A stretch of 64,000 nucleotides of DNA from Alphaproteobacteria bacterium (GCA_016792565.1 JAEUMK010000058.1:1-64000), one strand, 5' to 3'. Positions 18,080-27,324 are shown, numbered from the stretch's first letter. Made by a program: numbers and translations. Notes: generated by a model from the sequence alone, not told the origin.

Positions 18080-18112
18080 GCGCGTGAATCCCAGCATTTT
18101 GCTTGGATTCAC
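18080..18112 (+). terminator. Long hairpin after the duplicated-domain gene
   Basis: GCGTGAATCC (18080-18089) pairs with GGATTCACGC (18103-18112), and the loop continues as AGCA/TGCT, giving about 14 pairs with one mismatch and a three-base loop. It lies six bases after the stop of the secreted-protein gene. There is no T-run, so it may act as a factor-assisted terminator or 3' stabiliser. A related sequence with GCGTGAA/TTCACGC arms follows gatB. Confidence 0.5.
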
Positions 18113-18275
18113 GCGATCTTCACCATGAGCGCAGGTTAACCCTTCCGCAGGTTTTGCTTAACCGGCGATTCAGCCAAAGACGCCACGATCCCCCTGCAAG
18201 CCGATGACGGCTGCGGGGTGTCTTGAAGGGAAGAGGAGCCGAACGGCCCCTTCGCTTCGGTCAAAGGGGATCAAA

Positions 18276-18548
18276 ATGGCTCTTCTCGATTTCGAGGGCG
18301 TGCAGGCGCAGGAATGCGAAGCCCGCCGCGGCAAGCCGGATGCGTTCTACATTCTGGGCCTGGCCTATTCGACCGGCCAGGGGGTGGAGACGAACCTGGT
18401 GGAAGCCCACAAATGGTTCAACCTGGCGGCCATGAAGGGCGTCGTCGAGGCCCGCGAAAAGCGCGCCGAGATCAGCGCCGAACTGGGCCCGCAGGGCATC
18501 GCCGAAGCGCAGCGCTCGGCCCGCGCCTGGCTGTCGCAGCTGCACTGA
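18276..18548 (+). CDS. Short Sel1-repeat protein (90 aa)
   Basis: The product contains one clear Sel1-like repeat: DAFYILGLAYSTGQGVETNLVEA and HKWFNLAAMKG at about residues 22-55, followed by a helix with EAREKRAEISAELGP. Single-repeat Sel1 proteins usually act in protein contacts; nothing more specific can be said. There is no signal peptide, so it is probably cytoplasmic. Start is the ATG at 18276 behind AAGGGGA (18264-18270); the frame is open further upstream but without a ribosome site. The 200-base gap before it carries the hairpin at 18080 and two TTAACC-like sites but no clear promoter. Confidence 0.85.
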   Translation: MALLDFEGVQAQECEARRGKPDAFYILGLAYSTGQGVETNLVEAHKWFNLAAMKGVVEAREKRAEISAELGPQGIAEAQRSARAWLSQLH

Positions 18549-18616
18549 GCCGCATCCGCCTGAAGACAAGCGCCTCCGCCGGCCTATAGTGGGCGGCAAG
18601 GCAGGAGTATTCGGGC

Positions 18617-19408
18617 ATGAGCGGGCAAAGGGACGGCGAGGAGGCGCTGCGCATCAGGAAGCGCGGCCCGCTGACCATCCTGACCATCAACCGTCCGGAC
18701 GCGAACAACGCGCTGGACGATGCCGTGCGCGGCGCCCTGCTGCGCGCCTGCGACCGCATCGCCGCGGACGAGGAGACCGGCGCGGTCCTGTTGACCGGGG
18801 CCGGGAACGAGGCCTTCTCGACCGGCTACGACCTGCCGCAACTGGCGGCGCTGACGCCGGCCGAGGCCGAGGCGCTGGCGCGCACCGCAAGGACCGTGTG
18901 CGAGCGACTGGCGGGGCTGGACGTGCCGGTGATCGCGGCCATCAAGGGCGCCTGCATCGGCGCCGGGCTGGAACTCGCACTTCACTGCGACATCCGCGTG
19001 GCGCGGGGCGATGCCCGCTTCGGCTTTCCCGGCATCGGCCTCGGCCTGCCGCCCGGCTCGGCGGCCGTCGACCGGCTGGGCAAGCTGATCGGCATGGGGC
19101 CGGCGTCGGCGCTGTTCATCACGGGCGGCGTCATCACGGCCGAGCGCGCCTTCATGCTGGGGCTGGTCACCAACGTCGTCGGCATCGCCGAGTTCGATCC
19201 GGCGGTGATGGACTTCGCCGGGCACATCGCGGCGCTGCCCCGCACGGCCCTGCTGCAGCTCAAGCGCATGCTGAAGGCCGCCATGCTGGGCGCCGTGCCG
19301 GAGACGGTGGGCGCGGAGGCGCTGCGCCGGGCGTTCGACGAGGGCGAGGCGGGCGAGCGGCTGCGCGCGATGTTCGGCGGCCCGGCCCCCGGATCGGCGA
19401 TCCACTAG
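18617..19408 (+). CDS. Enoyl-CoA hydratase/isomerase family protein
   Basis: A 263-residue crotonase-fold protein. The oxyanion-hole elements are visible: AFSTGYDLPQLAAL near residue 75 and AIKGACIGAGLELALHCD near 113. The usual catalytic glutamates are less clear: the region after GFPGIGLGLPPGSAA has proline and glycine where hydratases carry E..LG, so the reaction could differ from hydration. ATG start with AGGAG about 11 bases upstream. The gene ends convergent to a hydrolase 13 bases away. Substrate unknown. Confidence 0.88.
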   Translation: MSGQRDGEEALRIRKRGPLTILTINRPDANNALDDAVRGALLRACDRIAADEETGAVLLTGAGNEAFSTGYDLPQLAALTPAEAEALARTARTVCERLAGLDVPVIAAIKGACIGAGLELALHCDIRVARGDARFGFPGIGLGLPPGSAAVDRLGKLIGMGPASALFITGGVITAERAFMLGLVTNVVGIAEFDPAVMDFAGHIAALPRTALLQLKRMLKAAMLGAVPETVGAEALRRAFDEGEAGERLRAMFGGPAPGSAIH

Positions 19409-19421
19409 AGGGCGGTGGCGC

Positions 19422-20282
19422 CTAGCCCAGTTCGGCCAGGAAGGCGTCGATGGCGGCGATCGAGTCCGGCTCGTCGAGCAGCGGTGCATGGCCGCGCCCC
19501 GGGATCTCGGCAAAGCGCATGTCGGGCTTGGCGGCCCGCATCTTGGCGACCGTCTCGGGCGACAGCAGATCGGAGTTCGCGCCGCGCAGGACGAGAAGCG
19601 GGATGGGAGCGAAGGCCTGGAACAACACCCAGGGGTCGATCGCCTGCGGCTGGGCCATGCTGGCCCGGGTCGCGTCGCCGATCCTGGGGTCGTAGTCGAG
19701 CACCGGCTTGCCGTCTTCGTCACGGAAGATGGCGCGGGTGACGGTCATCCATTGCTCGTCCGGCATGTCGAACAGGCCGCCGTTCACGGCCTTGAGGCCT
19801 TCCATCGCGGCCGTCCAGTCGGGCGGGGTGGCGTCCTGCCGTCCGACATAGGCGGTGATGCGCGCGATGCCGCGCGGATCGAGCTCCGGGCCGACATCGT
19901 TCAGCACCACGCCCTTCAGAAGGGCCGGCTTCATGGCCGCGATCACCGAGGCGATGAGGCCGCCGCGCGAGGTCCCGATGATCGCGACCTTCTCAAAGCC
20001 CAGCGAGGCGGCGAGGGCGAGCACGTCGCCGGTCTCGACGGGGATCGAGTAGTTCTGCCAGTTGGGATCGTAGGCCGAGCGGCCGCGTCCGCGCATGTCG
20101 GGGGCGATCACGCGGCGGGTCTTCGCCAGGTGCGCGGCGATGCCGTCGAAATCGCGGGCGTTGCGGGTGAGGCCGGGCAGGCAAAGCACCGGCGTCAGCC
20201 CGCCGCCGGCGCTGTCGTAGTCGCGATAATAGAGCTGCAGCCCGTCGGGGGCGGCGAGGAAGGCGTCGCGATAGGCGGTCAT
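19422..20282 (-). CDS. Alpha/beta hydrolase
   Basis: A 286-residue alpha/beta-hydrolase. It has the oxyanion segment VLCLPGLTRNARDF, the DMRGRGRSAYDP turn, the nucleophile elbow GTSRGGLIAS (Ser near residue 104), and a C-terminal catalytic His in IPGRGHAPLLDEP. These match esterases, haloalkane-dehalogenase-like and C-C hydrolases; the substrate cannot be told. Start is the ATG at 20280-20282, which overlaps the stop of the lytic transglycosylase gene by four bases, so the two are probably translated together. Confidence 0.9.
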   Translation of the reverse strand: MTAYRDAFLAAPDGLQLYYRDYDSAGGGLTPVLCLPGLTRNARDFDGIAAHLAKTRRVIAPDMRGRGRSAYDPNWQNYSIPVETGDVLALAASLGFEKVAIIGTSRGGLIASVIAAMKPALLKGVVLNDVGPELDPRGIARITAYVGRQDATPPDWTAAMEGLKAVNGGLFDMPDEQWMTVTRAIFRDEDGKPVLDYDPRIGDATRASMAQPQAIDPWVLFQAFAPIPLLVLRGANSDLLSPETVAKMRAAKPDMRFAEIPGRGHAPLLDEPDSIAAIDAFLAELG

Positions 20283-22312
20283 CTGAGAATTTCCGAGGCC
20301 ATCTGGCGGGCGGGTTGATAGTCGCTGCGCCCCGTGCCGTGGAGCAGGTCGGCCTCGACGAGCAAGGGTCCGCTGCCGCCGTTCAGCATGGCCCGGTAGA
20401 CGCTGGTGTTCTCGATCAGGCGCATGACGTAGTTGCGAGTCTCGCTGAAGGGGATGCGCTCGATCCAGTCCACAACGTCGACATTGGGGCTGCGCGGGTC
20501 GCCGAATTCCTTGATCCACTGATTGGCGCGGCCGGGTCCGGCATTGTAGGCGACCGCGACCAGCACATAGGAGCCGTCGAACTGCTCCAGCAGGTCGCGG
20601 ACATGCGCCATGCCGAGCGTCGCGTTGTACTCCCAGTCGCCGAGCAGGCGCCCTGCGTCGTAAGGGATGCCGTGCTTGTTGGCGGTCAGCTTCGCCGTCG
20701 AGGGCAGCATCTGCATGATGCCGCGCGCGTCGGCGCTGGAGCGCGCATTGGGGTCGAACTCGCTTTCCTGGCGCATCAGGGCGAGCACGAAGGCTGGGTC
20801 CGGCGGCTCGCCGCGGCCGCGATAGGGCGGCAGCTGGACGGTCGGGTAGGCGTAGCGGAAGACCTCGAGATCCTTCTGCATGGCCTTCTTGGCGACGCGG
20901 ACGGCCATCGCGGGGCGGTTCAGCTGCATCAGCAGGGCCGAGGCGGTTTCGAAGTCCTCGCGCTTCTCGAGCCGGTCGCCGAGGGCGGCGACGAAGCGCG
21001 GCAGCAGCCGGCTGCCGGTATCGACGCGGGAGAGGATCTCGATCGCCTGCACCAGTTCGTCGTTCTCCATGGTGGTGATCGCGCCGCGGCTGACCGAACT
21101 GTTCATGTCGACGGTGATGGTCGGGCTGTCCGACAGCGCGGCGATGGCGAGCTGTCCGTAGAACGCCTCGGGGTGACGGGCGGCGAGCGTGTACTCGGCG
21201 CGCGCGGTCTCAAGATCGCCGGCCGCCTCGGCGGCGCGGGCGGTCCAGTAATGGCCGCGCGACAGGCTGATCGGGGTCGAGACGCCGGGCGCGATGCGGC
21301 TGAAATGCGCATAGGCGGTGCGCGGGTCGCCGAGGAAGCGCAGCTGCATCCAGCCGGCGAGGAACTCGGCCTCCTGGAAGTCGGCGCCGTCCGTGAGGCC
21401 GGCGCTGGCGGCCACCGCATAGGCGTCGGCGAAGCGGCGCTCCTTGATCGCCATGCGGACATGGCTGGACTTCTCGTCCCACCATTTGTCGAGCGGCAGC
21501 GGGACCGCCGGATCGCGCACCGCGCGGGCGATCGTGCGCGCGCCGGCGGTGTACTGCTCGGAGCGGCGGTACCAGCGGCCGATGTCGAACATCAGGCCGA
21601 AGTCGCTCTTCAGGTCGGCGGGGACCGCATCGATGAAGCCCTGGGCGCCCTTGGTGTTGGTGCGCAGCTTCATGCGCGCCTGGGCGACCGCCCGGTAGCC
21701 GGAATCGACGACATCGAGCATCCGGGTGGCGGCCGCATACTCGTCGTTCCAGATCAGCGAGGCGAGGCGCAGCCGGTTGGCGTCGGCCGGGAGATATTCT
21801 CCGTACTGGGCCCGGATCTGGGCTTCGCGCGTCGCGCTGAAGGTGCCCGAGACGTAGCCGCGGCGAATCCAGATCGGGCCCTCGGCGGTGTCGCCGGCGG
21901 CGAGCAGCGCGACGCCCAGATTGAGCATGCCCTCGCCGCTGACCGGCTCGCGGCCCTGGAAGAAGGCGCGGACCTGGTCGGGCGAAAGATCGTCCGGCAT
22001 CGCCAGCTCGGCGTTGCGCTGGAGGGTCTGCGACGACGGCCAGTTGGGATGCTTGGCGATGAAGTCGGCGAGATCGGCGAAGGACGCGCCGCTTTCGCGG
22101 TCGACGAGATAGCGCCAGCGGACGATCGCGGCGACCGTTCCGTTCGAGGCGCGCTGCGACAGGGCGGCGACGCTCGCCCAGTCCTTTTCCTCGCCGGCGG
22201 CGATGGCGGAGGCGAGAATGGAGCGGTCGGCGTCGGAGATGTTGGCGGCGCCGGCCGGCATCACGATGGCAGCGCTGACGGCGAAAGCGGCGAAGAGACG
22301 GCTCAGGGTCAT
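20279..22312 (-). CDS. slt: Soluble lytic murein transglycosylase
   Basis: The enzyme cleaves peptidoglycan glycan strands with formation of 1,6-anhydro ends in the periplasm. The 677-residue protein has a signal peptide (cleavage near AGA-AN at residue 23), a long superhelical domain of TPR-like helices, and a C-terminal goose-lysozyme-like domain. The catalytic glutamate is E516 in MRQESEFDPNARS, followed by ARGIMQMLPSTA and VAYNAGPGRANQW. ATG start. It is divergent from dapA with a 160-base shared upstream region. Confidence 0.94.
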   Translation of the reverse strand: MTLSRLFAAFAVSAAIVMPAGAANISDADRSILASAIAAGEEKDWASVAALSQRASNGTVAAIVRWRYLVDRESGASFADLADFIAKHPNWPSSQTLQRNAELAMPDDLSPDQVRAFFQGREPVSGEGMLNLGVALLAAGDTAEGPIWIRRGYVSGTFSATREAQIRAQYGEYLPADANRLRLASLIWNDEYAAATRMLDVVDSGYRAVAQARMKLRTNTKGAQGFIDAVPADLKSDFGLMFDIGRWYRRSEQYTAGARTIARAVRDPAVPLPLDKWWDEKSSHVRMAIKERRFADAYAVAASAGLTDGADFQEAEFLAGWMQLRFLGDPRTAYAHFSRIAPGVSTPISLSRGHYWTARAAEAAGDLETARAEYTLAARHPEAFYGQLAIAALSDSPTITVDMNSSVSRGAITTMENDELVQAIEILSRVDTGSRLLPRFVAALGDRLEKREDFETASALLMQLNRPAMAVRVAKKAMQKDLEVFRYAYPTVQLPPYRGRGEPPDPAFVLALMRQESEFDPNARSSADARGIMQMLPSTAKLTANKHGIPYDAGRLLGDWEYNATLGMAHVRDLLEQFDGSYVLVAVAYNAGPGRANQWIKEFGDPRSPNVDVVDWIERIPFSETRNYVMRLIENTSVYRAMLNGGSGPLLVEADLLHGTGRSDYQPARQMASEILR

Positions 22313-22472
22313 GATCGTCGGATCCCGTTCGGAATGGGGCAGGGCGAACCATGCCGTAAGGCGATGGTTAACATAGGGCGAAGATCGCGTCCGTTTCTTG
22401 GCAAAGCGTTAAGCACCGCGTAGTTTCCGCCCTTCATAACCGGAGCCGGGCATTCAATCCCGGAAAAGTGAC

Positions 22473-23363
22473 ATGGCGTTCGACCGTACCCGTTTGAGAG
22501 GCTCCCTGACCGCGCTGATCACGCCTTTCGACAAGGGGCGGGTGGACGTGGCCGCTTTCAAGCGAATCGTCGAGCACCAGATCATCGAGGGGACGCACGG
22601 GCTGGTGCCCTGCGGCACGACCGGCGAATCGCCGACGATCAGCCACGACGAGCACCGCCTCGTGCTGGAACTGGCGGTCGAGACCTCGAACGGGCGCGCC
22701 TTCGTGCTGGGCGGCGCGGGCTCGAACGCGACGGCCGAGGCGATCGAACTCGCCCAGCACGCCGAAAAGGTCGGCTGCGACGCGGCGATGTGCGTCGTGC
22801 CCTATTACAACAAGCCGAGCCAGGAGGGCCTCTACCGGCACTTCGCGGCGATCGCCGAGGCGATCTCCATTCCGCTCGTTCTCTACAACGTGCCGGGCCG
22901 CACCATCGCCGACATCCTGCCCGAGACCATCGGCCGGCTGGCCAAGATCGCCAATGTGATCGGCATCAAGGACGCCACCGGCAAGATCGAGCGGGTGACG
23001 CAGCAGCGCCTGCACGCGGGGGCAGACTTCGTGCAGCTCTCGGGCGAGGACGCGAGCGCCATCGGCTTCAACGCGCAGGGCGGGGTGGGGTGCATCTCGG
23101 TGACCTCCAACGCCGCGCCGCGCCTGTGCGCCGAGATGCAGCTCGCCTCGCTGGGCGGCGACCTCGCCAAGGCCAACGCCATCAACGACACGCTGATGCC
23201 GCTGCACGAGGCGATGTTCGCCGAGCCGAGCCCGGCGCCGGCCAAGTACGCCGCCAGCCTGCTGGGCCTGTGCAGGCCGGAAGCGCGGCTGCCGGTCGTG
23301 GAGCTGACCGACGCGACCAAGGCCAGGATCAAGGCGGCCATGAGCCACGCGGGTCTGCTATAG
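22473..23363 (+). CDS. dapA: 4-hydroxy-tetrahydrodipicolinate synthase
   Basis: DapA condenses pyruvate with aspartate semialdehyde, the first step to diaminopimelate and lysine. The 296-residue barrel shows [11 protein letters not shown] near residue 44, [14 protein letters not shown] near 111, YNVPGRT near 138 with the catalytic tyrosine, and the Schiff-base lysine in IGIKDATGK near 167. ATG start; upstream is a 160-base region shared with slt. smpB follows six bases after the stop. Confidence 0.97.
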   Translation: MAFDRTRLRGSLTALITPFDKGRVDVAAFKRIVEHQIIEGTHGLVPCGTTGESPTISHDEHRLVLELAVETSNGRAFVLGGAGSNATAEAIELAQHAEKVGCDAAMCVVPYYNKPSQEGLYRHFAAIAEAISIPLVLYNVPGRTIADILPETIGRLAKIANVIGIKDATGKIERVTQQRLHAGADFVQLSGEDASAIGFNAQGGVGCISVTSNAAPRLCAEMQLASLGGDLAKANAINDTLMPLHEAMFAEPSPAPAKYAASLLGLCRPEARLPVVELTDATKARIKAAMSHAGLL

Positions 23364-23369
23364 TTCCCC

Positions 23370-23843
23370 ATGGCGAAAAAGAAGGCTGACGACCGGAAGG
23401 TCGTTTCGGAGAACCGCAAGGCGCGCTTCAACTATGCGATCGAGAGCACGATCGAGGTGGGCATGGTGCTGACCGGCACCGAGGTGAAGTCGCTGCGCGA
23501 GGGCAAGGCGACGATCGCCGAATCCTATGCCCAGGTGAAGGACGGCAAGGTCTTCCTGGTCAACGCGACGATCCCCGAATACGCGGGCGGCAACCGGCTG
23601 AACCACGAGCCGACCCGGGTGCGCACGCTGCTGCTGAACAAGCGCGAGATCGCCAATCTCTACCGCGCAACGGAACGCGAGGGGATGACGCTGATCCCGC
23701 TGAAGGTCTATTTCAACGAGCGCGGCATCGCCAAGATGGAACTCGGCATCGCCAAGGGCAAGAAGCTCCACGACAAGCGCGAGGATCTGAAGCAGAAGGA
23801 CTGGCAGCGCGACAAGGCGCGCCTCATGCGGCAGAAGGGCTGA
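23370..23843 (+). CDS. smpB: SsrA-binding protein SmpB
   Basis: SmpB carries tmRNA to stalled ribosomes for trans-translation. The 157-residue product shows the OB-barrel motifs: [41 protein letters not shown] and the C-terminal [21 protein letters not shown] helix that mimics the anticodon stem. The gene for tmRNA (ssrA) is not in this window. ATG start, six bases after dapA. Confidence 0.98.
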   Translation: MAKKKADDRKVVSENRKARFNYAIESTIEVGMVLTGTEVKSLREGKATIAESYAQVKDGKVFLVNATIPEYAGGNRLNHEPTRVRTLLLNKREIANLYRATEREGMTLIPLKVYFNERGIAKMELGIAKGKKLHDKREDLKQKDWQRDKARLMRQKG

Positions 23844-23847
23844 CGCG

Positions 23848-24501
23848 ATGACGGACGGCGATGGTTTCAAGGAGAAGCTGATCGCGTCGAAGGAGCGCTG
23901 GGCGCGCGAGGGGCGGCTGCTGACCGGTTCGCCCGATCTCCAGCGCGCGCGCCGGCTGCCGCCGGGCCAGCGCGAGGTGAAGAACTGGCCGGTGCTGGAT
24001 CTCGGCGCGCAACCCAACATCCCGCTCGACAAATGGCGCCTGAGCATCGACGGCGCCGTCGAAAATCCCGTCGTGCTGAACTGGGAAGCGCTGAAGGCGC
24101 TGCCGCAGAGCGAGAGCGTCTCGGACATGCATTGCGTGACGCAGTGGAGCCGCTACGACAATCGCTGGCAGGGCGTCTCCGGCCGCACGCTGCTCGATCT
24201 CGCCATGCCCCGGGCCGAGGCGAAGCACGTCATTCTCCACGCCTACGACACCTACACGACCAATGTGACGCTCGAAGTCTTCGCCGATCCCGACGTGATG
24301 CTCGTCCATACCTGGGAGGGCCGGCCGATCAGCCGCGAGCATGGCGGTCCGCTGCGGGTGCTCATCCCGCGCTGGTATCTGTGGAAGAGCGCCAAGTGGA
24401 TCAAGCGCATCGAGTTCTCGGCCGAGGACAAGCCCGGCTTCTGGGAAGTGCGCGGCTACCACAACGAAGGCGATCCCTGGCTGGAGCAGCGCTACTCCTG
24501 A
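23848..24501 (+). CDS. Molybdopterin-dependent oxidoreductase, sulfite oxidase-like
   Basis: A 217-residue protein of the sulfite oxidase superfamily reduced to its Moco domain. The cysteine that ligates molybdenum is in SDMHCVTQWSRYDN near residue 94, and other family elements are WRLSIDGAVENP, GGPLRVLIPRWYLWKSAKW and GYHNEGDPW. No signal peptide or Tat motif is seen, and the dimerisation domain is missing, so it is a short cytoplasmic form of unknown substrate. ATG start five bases after smpB. Confidence 0.9.
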   Translation: MTDGDGFKEKLIASKERWAREGRLLTGSPDLQRARRLPPGQREVKNWPVLDLGAQPNIPLDKWRLSIDGAVENPVVLNWEALKALPQSESVSDMHCVTQWSRYDNRWQGVSGRTLLDLAMPRAEAKHVILHAYDTYTTNVTLEVFADPDVMLVHTWEGRPISREHGGPLRVLIPRWYLWKSAKWIKRIEFSAEDKPGFWEVRGYHNEGDPWLEQRYS

Positions 24502-24517
24502 GCCAGGGACCTTCGCC

Positions 24518-26527
24518 CTACGGCGTCACGATATTGAAGTTGGTGTCGAGCGGTTCGATGAGGCCGGCGAGGCGGCCGTAGAGCGCGCCGTCGCCCTCCG
24601 AGGCAATGGAGCGGGTCTCCACCGCCACGCCGGCGAACAGCGTCGCCAGCAGATCCATGCGCGTCAGCCGCACCGTTGCGCCGGCGGCCGGGTCGGTGAC
24701 GCCTTCCTCGTGGATCAGCACGCCGTTCTCCACCGTGACGAGGTGCGTCTCCTCGCGGTCGGTGAGGACGAGATTGATCGTCAGAGGCGCGGCGAGGGCG
24801 CGCTCGGGGTTGAGGCGGACGGCGGCGAAGTCGAGCAGCATCGCGGTCGGCGTCGCGGCGAGCACGTCGGGGCTGAGGCCGAGAGGCGGCAGCTTGAGCG
24901 CGCCGTCGCGCAGTTCCTGGGCGCCGGTGAGGTAGATGTTGCGCCATGTGCCGGCCTCGGACTGGTAGCCGAGCTGGGTGTAGACGCCGGCCAGCATGTC
25001 GCGCGCCGGCTTGGTCTCGCCGCCGGCGAAGACGACGTAGTTGAGCAGCATCGCGGCCCAGCGGTACTCGCCTGCGTCTGAGGCGGCCTTGGCGCGCGCC
25101 ATCACGGCGTCGGCGCCGCCCATCGCCTCGACGATGCGGACGGCGGCTTCCTCCTGCGGCAGCGGCCAGAGATTGGCCGGATTGGCGTCGTACCAGCCCA
25201 TGTAGCGCTGATAGATCGCCTTCGAGTTATGGCTCATCGTGCCGTAGTAGCCGCGGTTGAACCACTGTTTCGCCAGCACCTCGGGCAGTTTCAGCACCTC
25301 GGCGATCTCCGGGCCGTTGAGGCCGGCGTTCATCAGCCGCACGGTCTGGTCGTGCAGGAATTTGTAGGCGTCGCGGTGGCTGGTCAGGAAGGCGGCGATG
25401 TTCGCCTGCCCGAAGCGCGGGATGCCGTGCGCGGCGAACATCACGTCGGACTTGTGCACGTAGAGCCGGATCGACTGCGTCAGATAGTCGGCCCAGGCCT
25501 TGGCGTCGCGCACCAGCGCGCCGCGGGCGGGCAGCAGGTTGTGCATCGTCAGATTGGCGTTCTCGGCCATGAAGAGCGCGCGCTTGCCCGGCAGGTAGAA
25601 GTTCATTTCGGCCGGAGCCTCGGTGCCCGGCGTCACCTGGAACTCCATGACGACGTCGCCGATCGTGATCGTCTGCCCGGTCTTGGTGACGATGTCGGTG
25701 GGGGCGATCAGCGAGATGACGCCGCGCGAGAGCCCCGGCCCGAGGCCCGACGTCATCTCGCCCTCGGGTCCGCGCGGCAGCGTCAGGCCGAACTGATAGC
25801 GGGCGCGGCGGCCCATGGCGGGGCCGGCGATGATGTTCTCCGAGACGGAGTGCTCCATGAAGCCGTCCGGGGCGATGATCCGCACCTTGCCGGAGGCCAC
25901 GTCCTCGCGGGACGTGACGCCGAGCACGCCGCCATAGTGGTCGCCGTGGCTGTGCGAATAGACGACGGCGATGACCGGCTTGGCGCCGACATGCTGGTTG
26001 ACGAGGCCAAGCGCGGCGCGCGCGACTTCGACCGTGGTCAGCGGATCGACGACGATCCAGCCCGCCCCCGCGTCGATGAAGCTGACGGTCGAAACGTCGA
26101 AGCCGCGGACCTGCCAGATGCCGTCGGCGACCTTGAAGAGACCGTGCTTGGTGATGATCTGCGCGTGCCGCCACAGGCTGGGATTGGCGGTGTCGGGGGC
26201 GGGATTCTTCAGGAAGTCGTAGGAGGAGAGGTCGAAGACGACCTCGCCCTTGTCGTTGCGGATCAACGGATCGGCGAGCGTGGCGATGTATCCGCGCTCG
26301 GCGTCGGCGAAGTCCTGACGGTCGTCGGCGGCGACGCGCGCGGCGGCGTCGGCAAGCATCTCCCTGGAGGCTTGCGAGGCGGCGACCGGCGGCGGCTTGG
26401 GGATGGCCGGCGCGCCGATCAGCATCGGTCCGATGACGCCGCCGAAGGCGTAGAGGCCGCCGGCCCCGACCGCGCCGGTCAGCACCGCGCCCGACAGCAG
26501 CCCCAGCAGGAATCGTCCGCGCGCCAT
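24518..26527 (-). CDS. Alkylsulfatase-like metallo-beta-lactamase-fold protein
   Basis: The 669-residue protein resembles SdsA1/BDS1 linear alkylsulfatases, which cleave sulfate esters such as dodecyl sulfate. It has an N-terminal hydrophobic segment (signal peptide or anchor, LLGLLSGAVLTGAVGAGGLYAF), the zinc motif YSHSHGDHYGGVLG near residue 202, the family's central helical dimer region (KAIYQRYMGWYDANPANLWP) and a C-terminal SCP2-like lipid-binding domain. Start is ATG 26525-26527 because GGGGAG lies seven bases before it. It is divergent from the Crp/Fnr gene, which is the obvious candidate regulator. Export across the membrane is expected but the type of signal is unclear. Confidence 0.9.
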   Translation of the reverse strand: MARGRFLLGLLSGAVLTGAVGAGGLYAFGGVIGPMLIGAPAIPKPPPVAASQASREMLADAAARVAADDRQDFADAERGYIATLADPLIRNDKGEVVFDLSSYDFLKNPAPDTANPSLWRHAQIITKHGLFKVADGIWQVRGFDVSTVSFIDAGAGWIVVDPLTTVEVARAALGLVNQHVGAKPVIAVVYSHSHGDHYGGVLGVTSREDVASGKVRIIAPDGFMEHSVSENIIAGPAMGRRARYQFGLTLPRGPEGEMTSGLGPGLSRGVISLIAPTDIVTKTGQTITIGDVVMEFQVTPGTEAPAEMNFYLPGKRALFMAENANLTMHNLLPARGALVRDAKAWADYLTQSIRLYVHKSDVMFAAHGIPRFGQANIAAFLTSHRDAYKFLHDQTVRLMNAGLNGPEIAEVLKLPEVLAKQWFNRGYYGTMSHNSKAIYQRYMGWYDANPANLWPLPQEEAAVRIVEAMGGADAVMARAKAASDAGEYRWAAMLLNYVVFAGGETKPARDMLAGVYTQLGYQSEAGTWRNIYLTGAQELRDGALKLPPLGLSPDVLAATPTAMLLDFAAVRLNPERALAAPLTINLVLTDREETHLVTVENGVLIHEEGVTDPAAGATVRLTRMDLLATLFAGVAVETRSIASEGDGALYGRLAGLIEPLDTNFNIVTP

Positions 26528-26611
26528 GGTTTTCTCCCCGGATTCGCCGCCTTGTCGTGACAGGCGAGGCTTTGCGTTTGGCGGCATTCTAGCGGTGCGC
26601 TGGCGACATTG

Positions 26612-26627
26612 TGTAACTCAGGTTACA
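26612..26627. promoter_or_regulatory. Palindromic operator, Crp/Fnr type
   Basis: The 16-base site is TGTAAC, four bases, GTTACA, a perfect inverted repeat. Size, spacing and TG/CA edges fit binding by a Crp/Fnr dimer. It ends 7 bases before the ATG of the Crp/Fnr gene at 26635 and lies 85 bases before the alkylsulfatase start, so it could repress its own gene and control the divergent one. This is inference from position and symmetry. Confidence 0.65.
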
Positions 26628-26634
26628 GTCCAGC

Positions 26635-27324
26635 ATGAGCAGCAGCGACCTCGAGCTTGCCCGGCGCACCCTGTCGCGGGCCGGATGGCTTGCCGGGGAG
26701 GCGCCCGGCCTTGCCGATGCGCTGCTGCAGCACGGCAGCCTGGTCCGCTATGCGACCGGGCAATGGGCGCAGGCCGAGGGCGACCCCGACACCGGACTGT
26801 TCGTCGTCGTCGAAGGCGCGGTCCAGATGTATTGCCAGGCGCCGGGCGACCGCGAGGTGCTGGTCGGCCATGCCGAGGCGGGCGCGGCGATCGGCCAGAC
26901 CATGCGCTTCGGCGGCGGACCGCGGCTGGTGACCGCGATCTGCGTGGCGCCCAGCCTGCTGCTGCTGGTGCCCGACGCGGCGCTGGAACGGATCGGCAGG
27001 AGCCGGCCCGATATCTGGCGGGCCGTCGCGAGCCTCGTCTATGCGCAGTTGCGGACCGCGATCCGGCTGGCGGCGGAACTGGCGGCCCTGCCGCCCCGCC
27101 AGCGCCTGGCATCGCGCCTTCGCATGCTGGCGCGGACGGGCGGGGGGCGGGGACCTGTGACCCTGCATCTCAGCCAGCATGCCCTGGCCGAGATGATCGG
27201 GGTGACGCGCAAGACGGTGAACCTGCAGCTCTCGGCGTTCGCCCGCGCGGGCCTTGTGGAGATCGGCTATGGCCGCCTCACGATCCGAGACGTCGCGGGG
27301 CTGGATCGTGTTGCGGAGGGTTGA
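26635..27324 (+). CDS. Crp/Fnr family transcriptional regulator
   Basis: A 229-residue regulator with an N-terminal cyclic-nucleotide-binding barrel (GLFVVVEGAVQMYCQAPGDREVLVGHAEAG at about 54-83) and a C-terminal winged helix with the recognition segment LSQHALAEMIGVTRKTVNLQLSAFARAG at about 179-206. There is no N-terminal Cys cluster, so an oxygen-sensing Fe-S centre like Fnr is unlikely. The cAMP-type phosphate-binding Arg-Ser/Ala motif is not clear, so the effector is unknown. ATG start; a palindromic site overlaps its ribosome-binding region, suggesting self-control. Confidence 0.92.
   Translation: MSSSDLELARRTLSRAGWLAGEAPGLADALLQHGSLVRYATGQWAQAEGDPDTGLFVVVEGAVQMYCQAPGDREVLVGHAEAGAAIGQTMRFGGGPRLVTAICVAPSLLLLVPDAALERIGRSRPDIWRAVASLVYAQLRTAIRLAAELAALPPRQRLASRLRMLARTGGGRGPVTLHLSQHALAEMIGVTRKTVNLQLSAFARAGLVEIGYGRLTIRDVAGLDRVAEG

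Noticed and set aside
18120-18170. CtrA-type boxes (TTAA-N7-TTAA)
   Set aside because: TTAA pairs occur near 18136 and 18158 but the spacing is about 18 bases, not 7.
14951-18548. Genomic island with attachment sites
   Set aside because: No integrase, tRNA target or direct repeats flank the block, and base composition by eye is similar to the rest; only the related hairpins hint at a boundary.
20315-22423. Plus-strand open frame (702 codons) across slt
   Set aside because: Shadow of slt, whose signal peptide and E516 motif are clear.
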